Shown: positions 11,209 to 21,784, counted from the first letter of the stretch. The stretch is DNA of 64,000 nt from Procambarus clarkii (GCF_040958095.1 NC_091193.1:25627832-25691831), one strand, 5' to 3'. The notes: generated by a model not told the origin, from the letters alone. Numbers and translations: made by a program.

Positions 11209-11897
11209 AACGGTAACGCGTTGGTGTTCGGCTGTTCAAAGCTAGGGGTATGGCCTCGTCACATAGTATAAAAAAAAATAGAAAATCTGGAACTTCGTCT
11301 GTGGTAAGGTAAGGAGAAGACACACAAAACACAAGTAAACTTTAACAATAGAATTTTAATTACATTAAATAAACAAAACAGGAATAAAATGGACAAACAA
11401 ATTCGTATAATAAAATCAATCAAAATAATAAGAATAATTAAATGACACAATGAAAAGTTACGTTAAGACAAAATAACAAGATGTGCAATATAAAAGTAAA
11501 TGAAAGGTGCTGGAATATTGGCTTTAAGCTATCACCTCTCTCAGTACACGTACGCCAAAGCTTACGTCTAGCAGGGAGAAGTGTTTACTGTGAGAAAGCA
11601 CGGAATATTCTGAGGACGGAGGTCGTGGCGGCCCCAGACATCAAGTAGTATGGGGGGGTGAGTGCAGTTGCAGCCAGACCGGCGACCAATCAGGCGAGGA
11701 GCCGGCAGTAAGACAGGTAGTTTGGCGGTTTGAGTCTGAGCAGGTGTCCCTGGCTGCATACGTTTTGCGCTCTGGCAAACCTTGCTGGTGTTGTTGTCGT
11801 TGTTGGACATTTCTTCCATAGTAGTTTTATATATATATAACGACGTAATTGTGGAGGGAAGAGCAGGCTCAATCTCTTGAAGGAGATTATCGTCACA
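11206..11897 (-). repeat. 3' LTR (692 bp)
   Basis: On the plus strand it starts TGTAACG and ends CGTCACA. The partner LTR starts TGTGACG and ends CGTCACA, so the original termini were a perfect 7-bp inverted repeat TGTGACG/CGTCACA with TG...CA ends. One terminal base has mutated here (G to A at 11209). The other differences from the 5' LTR are at the A-run near 11270, at the two bases near 11347 and 11364, and near 11592. Confidence 0.97.
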
Positions 11898-13859
11898 ACT
11901 CTCCCCCGAAGCCTGCGGTTCTGGAAGAAGTACGTCGTTATGTGGTGGAGTAATAGATGGAGTCGCTTCTACTTCATAAACTCTGGAGAGATCATGGGCT
12001 AAGATGTTGTCGGAATCTTGGTATAGCGTGTCTCCAGGTGAATTTTCTGCAGTTAGCAAGCCCATAGTAGAAGACGTTGAGATGAGAAGTGGGCGTGCTG
12101 CAGGAGGTGTAGGGTGGTGTGGTCCGTGTTGATGGTGGACCGAGCACTTTTCAGGTGTGGAGTGAAGTGCTGGAGCTTCAGGATGATGAAGAGTAGCTCC
12201 TTGCCAATTGTTCCGTAGTTCCTTGTAGCAGTAGTTGCTGACAGGTGTATTCTCCTCGCCTCGCTGCATCGCGACACCACCAACGTCGGTACCACTGGCG
12301 TCGACATGGAGGATGAAGGGCTTATCTGACGAGGTGAGAGTGGAATTAGAATAGGGCAAAGGAACACGATTATTATCCTGAAAGCATTTGGGAAGATCAT
12401 TAAGGATTTCGGAATTAGAAAGCGCTGACTCCTTGTCAGTGCTTTCGGGAGGAGAAGCTGGGAAGGTCTCACTGTGGATGTAGGGTTCTGTGAAGGTAGA
12501 ACAGTTAGTCAGGACAGTGGGAGGAGTACCATTATATTGCTTCAGGAGGTTGACGTGGCACAGCTGGGTCTTCCGCCGCCTATCTGGAGTTTCTATGACG
12601 TAGTTGTTGTTATTCCGGCACTCTTTGACGCAGTAGGGTCCTGAAAACCTGTTTTGTAAAGGTGAACCTGGGATAGGGAAATATGCAAGGACGAAGTCTC
12701 CCGGCTTGAATTTTCTTACTTTGCTGGTCTGGTCATAATGAATCTTCATTCTCTCCTGGGCTTTCAATAGATTATCATGGGCAAAGCGGTGGACTCTCTC
12801 TAGAATGTGTTGAAGGTTTTGAAGAAACTGGGGCACATTCTGATGCTCACTGAAGGTGGCATCTCTGAGAGAGTCTTTGAAAGCCTTAAGGGGAGTACGG
12901 CACTTACGGCCGTAGAGCATCTCATAAGGAGATACTCCTAGGGACTCATTGGGGAGACTTCTGTAAATACACATTATAAGGTCAATCTGCTTATCCCAAT
13001 CCTTAGAGGTTTCACTACAAAACTTTTTCAAGAGTGCTTTGATTGTCTGATGACTACGTTCAAGAGAACCCTGTGAAGCAGGATGATAGGGGCTGGACAA
13101 TACCTGTTTGATGTTGAACTCCTCCAGTGTCCTTTTGAAGAGATCACTGGTGAAGTTGGTACCACAGTCGCTCTGAATCTCCCTGGGAAATCCGTATTGA
13201 GTGAAGATCTTCAATAGATGTTTTATAACCGTAGCAGCCGTGATGTTCTTCACTGGAACTGCTATGGGAAATCTGGTGGTAGGACACAGGATGGTTAGGA
13301 TGTAGGCGTTACCTGAACTGGTCCGAGGTAAAGGACCAACACAGTCTATTATGAGTCTGTGGAAAGGTTCCGCAGCCACCTGTATGGGAATCAGTGGTGC
13401 TCTGGGAATGGAGATGTTCGGTTTGCCTGCCATCTGACATGTATGACACTGTTTTACGTACTGTTTGACGTTATTTACCATACCTGGCCAGTAGTAGTCT
13501 TGACGAATTCCATGGTAAGTCTTGTTGAAGCCGTAGTGGGAGAGTGCTCCGTGGGCCAGGTGTAGAATAGTGGGCCGCAGGCTGGTGGGAATCACAAGTT
13601 GTTCGATGTTGGCCCAATCGTCCTCCTCCTTCAGTTTACTGGGTCTATATCTGCGGTAGAGCAAGTCGTTCTCTAGGAAGAACCCAGGAATACTGTCGGG
13701 TTGAGTCTCAGCCTGGAAAAACAATGGTGTTAAAGTAAGATCTTCCCTCTGCAACTTACGGAACTCCAACTTGGTCAGATGCGGGGGGGAGTTTCTGAGG
13801 ATCTTGAGGGACAGCGGTAGCAGTAGATTCAGCTGGCTGTGGACGTGCGGCTTGTGCAC
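11568..13859 (-). pseudogene. Integrase frame with degenerate RNase H tail
   Basis: A 763-codon minus-strand frame encodes a retroviral-type integrase. The zinc-binding HHCC module is intact (H103-x4-H108-x29-C138-x2-C141). The catalytic triad is D172, D231 and E267 with the canonical D-x35-E spacing. A GPY/F module follows (RFSGPY, near residue 404). After residue about 490 the family's RT should begin, but only about 20 unrelated-looking residues separate INT from FILHVDASGTDVGG, which carries the first RNase H aspartate (D520). The middle of RNase H (GKELLFIILKL, NTDHTTL) lies in a second frame between about 12240 and 12060, and the end (DNILAHDLSR, 617-626) is back in the first frame. INT looks functional; RT is deleted and RH is frameshifted. 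The last 110 codons run into the LTR. The frame is +1 relative to gag-PR, overlapping it by 104 bases. Confidence 0.92.
11898..11907 (-). other. Polypurine tract
   Basis: On the minus strand 'gggggagagt' immediately precedes the TG of the 3' LTR. This is the expected position and composition for the plus-strand primer of an LTR retrotransposon. Confidence 0.85.
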
Positions 13860-15756
13860 GGGTGGTCACGAGAACCGGAGGAGAAACTTCATCACTCTCT
13901 TGAACCTCTGCTGGAACATACTCTAGAATAGGGTTACTTGGCACAGAGTTACACACCTGGGGTTTGTCCATGACGATCAGGTTGGTCGGTTGCAGGTCTT
14001 CTGCCAAGTCGTTGCCTAGGAGAAGTTGCACTCCAGGCATGGGAAAAGGCTTTTCCCTGACCGCGACTTGGACTTCTCCGTTCACGTAGGGACAATCCAG
14101 GTGGACTCTGGCGAGAGGGTATGGAGTGGTAGCAGTGAGGTCAGTGATGAAGACAGTTTCTCCGGTATAGACGACGTTGGGCACAGCCGACTTCAAGATG
14201 ATCGATTGAAGAGCCGCTGTGTCCCTCAAGATCTTCAATTTGAAACGTCCCTCCGGATTTGAACCGTTGGCAGAGACAGTTCCAGTATACAGGTGGTTAC
14301 TGAAAAGAGAAAGATCATTAACATTAACACCAACATTCATCACAGGCTTACCGGACTTAGGAGGAGTTGGTTTGGGTTTTTGTTGGTCAGTGGTTCCCTT
14401 GTATTGAGACTTACCACACTTGTCTATGGTATGTCCATAGAGTCTACAATACTTGCAGTACAGTTGTGAACCAGCTTGATCGGGGCTCACTTTCTCGTAA
14501 CTGTACCACGACTTCTTACTGGAGGATGGTTCGGGTGTCAGCTGGTGGATGAGGCTGTAAGTGTCAGCCGACTTAGCACACTTCAGGTAGTCGGTTTCTT
14601 CTTTATCTGCTAAGTAGAGGCGGACAGGAGGCGGCACACGTCTCAAGAATTCTTCAACAAGCATTAGGTTGACGAGTTCTGTAAAAGTAAAGACATGTGC
14701 TGCTTCCAGCCATTTCATGAAATACCTTCGTTTCGTGTTAGCAAACTCGAGGAAGGTAGTGGTACTTGCCTTCAGGTGGTCACGGAATTTCCTTCTATAA
14801 CTTTCAGTAGAGAGGAGGTAGGCGTCCAACACTGCTTGTTTCAGAGTGTGGTAGTCATTCTCAGACGCCAAAGTACTGAGTGTGACTGCAGCTCTACCTG
14901 TAAGATGGACTCTGAGAAGTGTGGCCCATTGGTCGACAGGCCAACTGAGTTGATTAGCAAGGGTTTCAAATGTGGTAAAGAACACATCAACTTCTGCTTC
15001 TACAAAGGATGGCATTAACTTACTTGCATGTGATATATTAAAACTGACGGGAAGATTGGCAGTAGCTTGTTGGCGTTGAGTGAAGTGTGAAGTTTCCAAG
15101 GCGATTTCGCGTTGACGACACTCTAGAGCCAGAGTCGCTTGTTGCTTGTCATGTTCGCGTTGTATTTCCAACTCGCGTTGTTTGGTTTCAAGCTGTACTC
15201 GTTCACGTTCACGGAGTAATGCGACCTCACGTTCGTGTTCTTCTCTCCTCAAGGCAGCTTCGCGTTCTTGTTCTTCTCTCCTCAAAGTAGTTTCACGTTC
15301 TCTGAGGGTGATTTCTCGTTCTTGTTCTTCTCTCCTCAAAGTAGTTTCACGTTCTCTGAGGGCGATTTCTTCTCTCCTTAAGGCAGCCTCACGTTCGTGT
15401 TCTTCCCTTCGTATGGCAGCTGCTCTTTCCTGTTGTTCGAGGGCTTCCCTTTGCTGCTCACGTTCAATCTTGGCCAGCTCTAGTTTGAGTTTCAGCGTTG
15501 CCAAATCAGTTTTTTCTGCAATATAGTAAGTTTCAGAGTCTATCTTACCTTGCTCTAAATAGTAATCCAGCAACAGGTTGTGTATGTCATTTTTGTTGGC
15601 TTGGTAGGGAACTTCTAGTTGATACTCATGTGCAAGAGTTTGTAATTCAGTCTTCTTGGCACGACTTAAAGTCCCTATTTCACCTGCTGGATTTGCACGA
15701 AAAGTTTGGAGACGAAACATGGTGAAATTAGCAAATAAAGGTACACGAATATTCAA
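13756..15756 (-). CDS. Gag-protease polyprotein of the gypsy element
   Basis: A 666-codon intact frame. Residues 85-225 are a long Arg/Glu-rich coiled coil (repeats of the LRREEQERE type). A retroviral-type gag region follows at 230-400, then one CCHC zinc knuckle for RNA binding (C434-x2-C437-x4-H442-x4-C447). A retropepsin-like domain follows, with LRDTAALQS (D512) and a distal LLLGNDLAEDL. The active site reads D-T-A rather than D-T/S-G, so proteolysis may be altered, although DTA also occurs in some active aspartic proteases. It ends VTTRAQAARPQ. Met13 (codon at 15718-15720, MFRLQTFR) is an equally plausible start, because the first 12 residues look like leader. The stop falls inside the overlapping integrase frame. 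Confidence 0.9.
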   Translation of the reverse strand: MNIRVPLFANFTMFRLQTFRANPAGEIGTLSRAKKTELQTLAHEYQLEVPYQANKNDIHNLLLDYYLEQGKIDSETYYIAEKTDLATLKLKLELAKIEREQQREALEQQERAAAIRREEHEREAALRREEIALRERETTLRREEQEREITLRERETTLRREEQEREAALRREEHEREVALLRERERVQLETKQRELEIQREHDKQQATLALECRQREIALETSHFTQRQQATANLPVSFNISHASKLMPSFVEAEVDVFFTTFETLANQLSWPVDQWATLLRVHLTGRAAVTLSTLASENDYHTLKQAVLDAYLLSTESYRRKFRDHLKASTTTFLEFANTKRRYFMKWLEAAHVFTFTELVNLMLVEEFLRRVPPPVRLYLADKEETDYLKCAKSADTYSLIHQLTPEPSSSKKSWYSYEKVSPDQAGSQLYCKYCRLYGHTIDKCGKSQYKGTTDQQKPKPTPPKSGKPVMNVGVNVNDLSLFSNHLYTGTVSANGSNPEGRFKLKILRDTAALQSIILKSAVPNVVYTGETVFITDLTATTPYPLARVHLDCPYVNGEVQVAVREKPFPMPGVQLLLGNDLAEDLQPTNLIVMDKPQVCNSVPSNPILEYVPAEVQESDEVSPPVLVTTRAQAARPQPAESTATAVPQDPQKLPPASDQVGVP

Positions 15757-16614
15757 TAGTGAATGTCAGAAACAGGACAACGTGGCAACTGATACCTATC
15801 CTGTGAGATCTTTAACAATTAAAGTTAAGTAAAAGATGTTAAATGATTAAATTAAATCAAGGGCGCAGGAAATCTTGTACCCGGTACTCATGTAAGAGGA
15901 TAAGGGCAAGAAAATCCTACTAACAAATGAAACAGAGTTTCGAAAACAAATGAAACAGTAAATTGCCTCAAAAGTAAAATTGGTAGTCCAAGGATGTAGG
16001 CATACCTTGCCAAGTCTCTATAGGACATAAAGCAAGTTTTTCCTACTGAATTTAATATGATACTTACAGAATTAGCGAACTTTTGTGCTCTGAAAAAGTA
16101 AGCTAATTCCCTACCGTTGTATGTATCATCATCTCTGACTGACGTGTAGGGGTGCGAGGTGTCAACTGGTGACGAGAACTGCTGCTGAGGTCCCAATTCA
16201 GCAACTAAAGTTCGAGCTAGAGGAACTATGGCCCTCTTTGTCCTCCTACAGTCAGATTGCAGAAGATTGGGTACTCTTGACCCGGGGCAGACCACAGTAC
16301 CAGGGTACCAATATGATGATCTGTCAAAATGAGAAATATCCAAGGGACAAAGATGGTAAACACGAGTAATAACACGGAGGGAGAGATGACCAATTAAGAG
16401 TATGACTGAGGCCTACAGTCACCACGTAATCCAAAGTTGTCTCACCTTCACCATATGTTACTCTCGTAATGCACAATACACCGCACCTTATAAAAAATGA
16501 AATTGAATATGAAAAATAGTAAAGCTACGTTAACAAAGTTAAATACGCTTACCATAAATTACCACTTGGCACCAGTACCTGAGTGAAGCTCCTAGGACAG
16601 GCCCCCATATAATA
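15757..16614 (-). other. Leader of the gypsy element with candidate primer-binding site
   Basis: This is the non-coding leader between the 5' LTR and gag. Seven bases inside the LTR end the minus strand reads TGGGGGCCTGTCCTAGGA (complement of 16590-16607), which begins with the TGG expected of a tRNA primer-binding site. I cannot assign the tRNA. A 151-codon frame (15888-16343) in the leader has no recognisable domain. Confidence 0.6.
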
Positions 16615-17302
16615 TGTGACGGTAACGCGTTGGTGTTCGGCTGTTCAAAGCTAGGGGTATGGCCTCGTCACATAGTATAAAAAAAATAGAAAATCTGGAA
16701 CTTCGTCTGTGGTAAGGTAAGGAGAAGACACACAAAACACAAGTAAACTTTAACAATGGAATTTTAATTACGTTAAATAAACAAAACAGGAATAAAATGG
16801 ACAAACAAATTCGTATAATAAAATCAATCAAAATAATAAGAATAATTAAATGACACAATGAAAAGTTACGTTAAGACAAAATAACAAGATGTGCAATATA
16901 AAAGTAAATGAAAGGTGCTGGAATATTGGCTTTAAGCTATCACCTCTCTCAGTACACGTACGCCAAAGCTTACGTCTAGCAGGGAGAAGTGTTAACTGTG
17001 AGAAAGCACGGAATATTCTGAGGACGGAGGTCGTGGCGGCCCCAGACATCAAGTAGTATGGGGGGGTGAGTGCAGTTGCAGCCAGACCGGCGACCAATCA
17101 GGCGAGGAGCCGGCAGTAAGACAGGTAGTTTGGCGGTTTGAGTCTGAGCAGGTGTCCCTGGCTGCATACGTTTTGCGCTCTGGCAAACCTTGCTGGTGTT
17201 GTTGTCGTTGTTGGACATTTCTTCCATAGTAGTTTTATATATATATAACGACGTAATTGTGGAGGGAAGAGCAGGCTCAATCTCTTGAAGGAGATTATCG
17301 TC

Positions 17303-17305
<3 letters not shown>
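16615..17305 (-). repeat. 5' LTR (691 bp)
   Basis: The termini TGTGACG...CGTCACA form a perfect 7-bp inverted repeat. It is almost identical to 11206-11897. It contains A/T-rich stretches and a 'tttatatatatataacg' segment near 17233-17250 in plus orientation. Which of these serves as TATA box or poly(A) signal is not clear. Confidence 0.97.

Positions 17306-17362
<57 letters not shown>
17306..17362. repeat. (TA)n microsatellite, right half of the insertion target
   Basis: Continuation of the tract at 11119-11205, separated from it by the LTR retrotransposon. Confidence 0.95.
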
Positions 17363-17366
<4 letters not shown>

Positions 17367-18239
17367 AAATATTCTGGAGATCGTCGGCAGCTTTCCTGTC
17401 ATACCCTCCGGCAACTCCGTCAGCTTGGCAGATTTAAATGGATGTCTCACACCCTATCGAAGGGGAGGGGGGGGGGACACTTCTTCAACGTCGACCTCCT
17501 CCTCACCAACTGCCACGCCGTCTACAAACTGTCTTCCTTAACAGCCATAAATACTAGCTGCCCTGCAGCCTATCCTAATACTAAAGTTCTAATAAATAAT
17601 GATACCATATATAGATATTTGATGGCCTAACTAGCCTAATCAACAAGAGGCAATGGGAGGGATAAATGATCTACCTTCAACATTCCTGGTTCACGACGCC
17701 TGCCCCTCGATGGTGTGAGGTTCCTACAGTCCTGAGTCGCTCTTTAACGATCCAGTAACATGTTGCAGAGCCTCAGGTGTCGAGAAGCAATCGCGTCCTC
17801 GCCGTGCCATTCCCAAAGTTCAGGTATTCCAAATCTTGGTCCAACCAGTGGTCACTGAGTCAGTCACTGTATACACACGTTCCTTCCATAAAGGCGTCTC
17901 TCCTTGACCTAGGAATCGTGCCTTCCCTCTAACGTTCTCAGTAGATGTGACCCAGTCACTGCAGTCCTGCTCTACACACCAACCAGACCCGCGGATGTCA
18001 GGCTACGCCCTCCTGAGTCGTCGCCAACCGATACCTCAAGTTTTGACACTTCTTTGCCCAATAAACTTGGCTTCTTCTTGCTCCCCAGGAGTACAGGGTC
18101 TTCAGCCTTGATGGTGGGCTGAGGTGGCTGCTTATGATCCACTGAACAAGGCTTCCAGAGCCTCCGACTTCGAGAACTATTTGACGCATGTCCACAGTCA
18201 GGTCAGCTCTGAGCGAAGTCTCCGCCGGCGCCGCCAGGG
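17363..18239. other. Unique DNA, GC content rising to the right
   Basis: No supported gene. Short frames here (62-94 codons) have no recognised domain. A G run lies at 17466-17474. The right part merges into the CpG-rich segment described at 18240-18775. Confidence 0.5.
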
Positions 18240-18775
18240 GTTCTCGGTGACGTCACGGCGGGCGCTGATTGGTCGGCCGATCCACGTGCAACCCGTTCTC
18301 GCAAATTCGTAAAGTCAATATTGACTTATCAACTACGTGCATAGGTGATATACTAAACATAATAGATACCCCTAAAAAGATTCATAGAAAACACCGACCT
18401 TACCTAACCTTGTTAGTATCTTAAGATAAGCATCTTATTGCTTCGTAATTACAATTATTACTTAACCTATACCTATTATAGGTTAGGTAATAATTGTAAT
18501 TACGAAGCAATAAGATGCTTATCTTAAGATACTAACAAGGTTAGGTAAGGTCGGTGTTTTCTATGAATCTTTTTAAGGGTATCTATTATGTTAAGAATGT
18601 CACCTATGCACATATTTAATAAGTCAATATTGACTTATTAAATTTGCGAGAACGGGTTGCCACGTGACCTGGGCCAGCCAATCCGCAGCCAGCTGGCGTC
18701 GTCCACAAAATGGCGGATTTGCAGGCAGGGGGCGCCATTTTGTTTGTATCAAGGGCGCGACTTTCCCCCCTTACA
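18240..18775. promoter_or_regulatory. CpG-rich segment with CRE, CCAAT and YY1-like sites, interrupted by a foldback element
   Basis: Left of the hairpin lie a perfect CRE octamer (TGACGTCA, 18247-18254) and ATTGG (inverted CCAAT, 18268-18272). Right of it lie CCAAT (18677-18682 region) and two opposed 'caaaatggcg' motifs (18706-18716 and the complement near 18733-18743) that resemble YY1 sites. The density of these motifs suggests a housekeeping-type promoter, but no downstream exon is recognised on either side. Inference only. Confidence 0.35.
18283..18667. mobile_element. Foldback/MITE-like element, 385-bp near-perfect palindrome
   Basis: The left arm (18283-18474) and right arm (18480-18667) are reverse complements with scattered mismatches, around a loop of about 5 bases at 18475-18479. 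Landmarks recur in inverted order: 'caacccgttctcgcaaatt', 'aagtcaatattgacttat', 'ataagcatcttattgcttcg'. The arms contain 'ccttacctaacc'. There is no coding capacity. Weaker symmetry continues outward to the ATTGG/CCAAT pair. Confidence 0.9.
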
Positions 18776-18828
18776 TACAAACTTATAAATATAAATTTCT
18801 CCCCAATTAAGTGACTAATATGGTTGCC

Positions 18829-19179
18829 TCATATATCAAGAGACTCCCTGTACCTCAGGGAATCAGCAGGGTCAGCAGATATGACTCTTAAGCCGGATTT
18901 GGAGAGAAATAGAAGTGGCCCCATAACACCACTAACAACCACTGTTGCTTTTTGGCATTTGATTTGCTCAAATTTACCTGCAGCTGCTTGATAATAGCTT
19001 TCCAGGTCAGCATAATCAACTGGAGATTGTTGTGACAAATCTTCACATTTCTTGATCTGTCTTGTTAAGTGGCCTTTAAGACCTGCAAGGGTTCTTTTCA
19101 TTCTCCCTGCATTATCCATACTGGCTAGTTGGTGAAGCCTTGTGGGGCTTGTACTTGGGCTGCTCATAATGCTGAACAA
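18829..19179 (-). pseudogene. BEL/Pao-like gag N-terminal fragment (tentative)
   Basis: A 116-codon minus-strand frame with MKRTLAGLKGHLTRQIKKC and DLESYYQAAAGKFEQIK resembles the start of gag proteins in BEL/Pao retrotransposons, where a basic K-G-x-L-T-R motif is followed by a helical segment. Similarity fades after residue 75 and the frame ends at 18829. Nothing recognisable of protease, RT or integrase follows, so it is at best a truncated 5' end. The AT-rich DNA upstream (19180-20310) might include its LTR. Confidence 0.4.
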
Positions 19180-21194
19180 GCACTGATGGTAGTCTAGAGT
19201 AAAAATTCTGCAATCACTAGGCTATAATCCTACCTCTTCTAGAGGTTAGCACTAAAAATTAATACACATTATATATATATATATAATCATACACACTAAT
19301 GATTTGAGTGATAAACCAGTGTCACTGGAAGTACCTTTAGGTTAGCTCCTCGATTATCACCCTAGGATGGTATAGACACTAATTAATCACTCAAAAGGTG
19401 GTATGATCATAAGTTAATTATTATATATACACAACTCAACTCGAGCTGGTAACAATTACACCCAAATCAGGGTCTGCACCATTCATTAATGGTGCTAGGT
19501 TGTTCAATATAGTACAACTAGACTATGGTAATAATGGGACTAGAATGAACAATAAATAGTTCAACTAGTCAATGGTAATACGGGACTAGGTTATCTATAA
19601 ATACTAGTCAATGTATATCCTACCCTGTTGTGGGTTGGCAATTGGTAAATATTATATTGAGAAACTAGTGTAATATATATTAAATAATTCTCTATTTTGG
19701 AGAAATAATATGCACAATTATTGATGATAGCCTCATAATTGCCTCTATGAAACTTCTAATATTATCAAGAAGTATTAAATATTATTAGTGACCTCACGAA
19801 ATTAACTCCACAAAATTCATGGATAATCTCTCGCGAAATTAACACCACTAAATCCGTGAACAATCTTCCGAGGACACAGCCACTAATTTGGCTGGCTTTA
19901 ATATAAGCGCTATCACTTCACAAAAATAACACGCCACCAAATCAGAAGAGTGACCATGAACCCGCTGAGTAAGATTGTGCTGGGCTGCTTGACTGCCTCT
20001 GTATTGTTATTGTATAAATCACACTAGTACCAGTATATTTAATGAATCCACTGGTTAATTGGTTCATCTGGTACAAAAATGACCAAATAGTCGTCATCCG
20101 GCTCGATGATGACCATATAATCTCGGTTCAAAGGACCAAATAATCCGATTCGAAGGACCAAATAATGGGGAAACCGACCTGTGAGATTTATATTTAATTT
20201 ATATGAATTTATATAGAATTTATATTTATGTTAATTTATATATTTCGATAGCAATTTGTATGATGTTAAGTGGACTGTATTTCTGCAATAATCTCACAAA
20301 TCGATCCTTACACATTAGGGGGGGGGGTTTATATTAAATTTATATATATGCAGCCAATCAAACTACAGTATTAAACTACATATATTGGTATACATTGAGG
20401 AGGTTCCTTCTCTTATTGTACAGCAGGCTTAGTCCACCAGGTATAACTAGGATCTAGACACCAAATTATCCTCGTTTGAGGCTAGCTTCCATCACACAGT
20501 AACTGATGTATCAAGTTTTGCTTCCTCTTCTTGTTCCTGTCAAAGGGCACTAGCTGTAAGCCAGAATCCTAATATATGACAGCTATATCAGAGAAAACAC
20601 TGTATAATAGATAAGATAAGGACCAAGGCTTAATTACCTTTATTGAATCGATTATTTGTGTTCTCACCGGTTCGCCCAATATCTACCTACATTAATGGCC
20701 AAAAATGATCAGATAAATGGGTTTCGGAAAGACACTTCCCTTGTGGTTGTTGACAGCGTGTTGATGATGGCAGAACACTACTCTGATCTCCATAACACTT
20801 CGTCCAAGAGAAATTATAGGAGCTGTACTTGCTCCAACGACTCTGGTCTTTTACCAACAATGGCTGACCACTTCCTCACCACTGACGCTACTGGCTCTCC
20901 TTCTCCAATGTCAATAACTGATAGAAGGGTCACATTTACTTTATTTTGATACTGATAATTAATAAGTTAATTCAAATGAAATGTTTTTATGATGGTAAAA
21001 GTCCAAAGACTAATGTATTTAAGAATAATTCCCAACACAATAGCTGATGAATTTATAGTACTATGTGGCAATGATATCCCGTTTTCTATTGACGGAAAGT
21101 TCCACTACAGGCTACATTTTCTATGGGGTAACTTGTTTATACAATGGCAGCAGCAATATCTGCCTATTGTATATATTATTAAATGGTGTCGGGT
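19180..21194. other. AT-rich non-coding DNA
   Basis: No gene is supported. The stretch includes a short (TA)n at 19271, a 9-base G run at 20320-20328 and several AT-rich direct repeats. Part of 19180-20310 could be a BEL/Pao LTR, since on the minus strand a TGTAAGG terminus would start near 20313, but I found no second copy. Frames at 20656-20949 and 20989-21282 have no recognised domain. Confidence 0.4.
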
Positions 21195-21365
21195 TTTCCC
21201 ACAACCACTACCAACAACTACCACCAACAACAACCACCACCAACAACCACCACTAACAACCACCACTAACAACCACCACTAACAACCACCACTAACAACC
21301 ACCAACAACCACCACAAACAACAACCCCCACCAACAACCACCACCAACAACTACCACCACAAACA
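21195..21365. repeat. CAACCACCA-type array
   Basis: Irregular 'caacaaccaccac' and 'ctaacaaccaccac' units, the third occurrence of this motif family in the window. Confidence 0.9.
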
Positions 21366-21641
21366 AGCACTGGACTAAGGTCCACCACAACTAACACTGG
21401 ACTAAGGTCCACCACAACTAACACTGGACTAAGGTCCACCACAACTAACACTGGACTAAGGTCCACCACAACTAACACTGGACTAAGGTCCACCACAACT
21501 AACACAGGACTAAGGTCCACCACAACTAACACTGGACTAAGGTCCACCACAACTAACACTGGACTAAGGTCCACCACAACTAACACTGGACTAAGGTCCA
21601 CCACAACTAACACTGGACTAAGGTCCACCACAACTAACACC
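21366..21641. repeat. 27-bp minisatellite, about 10 copies
   Basis: Very homogeneous units with the core 'cactggactaaggtccacca'. One unit has 'cacaggact'. The unit retains 'ccaccacaacta' from the preceding CAACCACCA array, suggesting that it grew out of that array. Confidence 0.97.
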
Positions 21642-21784
21642 TCACTACACCGCAAGTTACAACCCTTTACACAGGTGGGTACAGGAACAGACGACTGCTG
21701 ACTCCTTCAGCACACTGAGAGCTTTCCCTTCCCACAGCTCACGGTAAGTCTTACCCACTGGTGGCCCTCGAATACCACCCCTAT

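Larger units (their letters stand above)
11206..17305 (-). mobile_element. Ty3/gypsy LTR retrotransposon with INT upstream of RNase H, RT deleted
   Basis: A complete 6.1-kb element on the minus strand. It has two LTRs (16615-17305 as 5', 11206-11897 as 3'), a leader, a gag-protease frame, an integrase frame and an RNase H remnant, with a polypurine tract at the 3' LTR. The LTRs differ at only about four substitutions and one homopolymer indel over roughly 691 bp, so insertion was recent. Gene order is gag-PR-INT-(RT missing)-RH. INT upstream of RT/RH is the hallmark of the Gmr1-like group of Ty3/gypsy elements described from deuterostomes. RT should lie between residues about 495 and 511 of the second frame but is absent, so movement must depend on proteins supplied in trans. 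Confidence 0.93.

Noticed and set aside
15888-16343. 151-codon frame in the gypsy leader as an extra gene
   Set aside because: It lies between LTR and gag, with no domain and no expected protein at that position.
21731-21758. Polypyrimidine-AG followed by CGGTAAGT, resembling a micro-exon
   Set aside because: Only about six bases lie between acceptor and donor, and there are no neighbouring exons.
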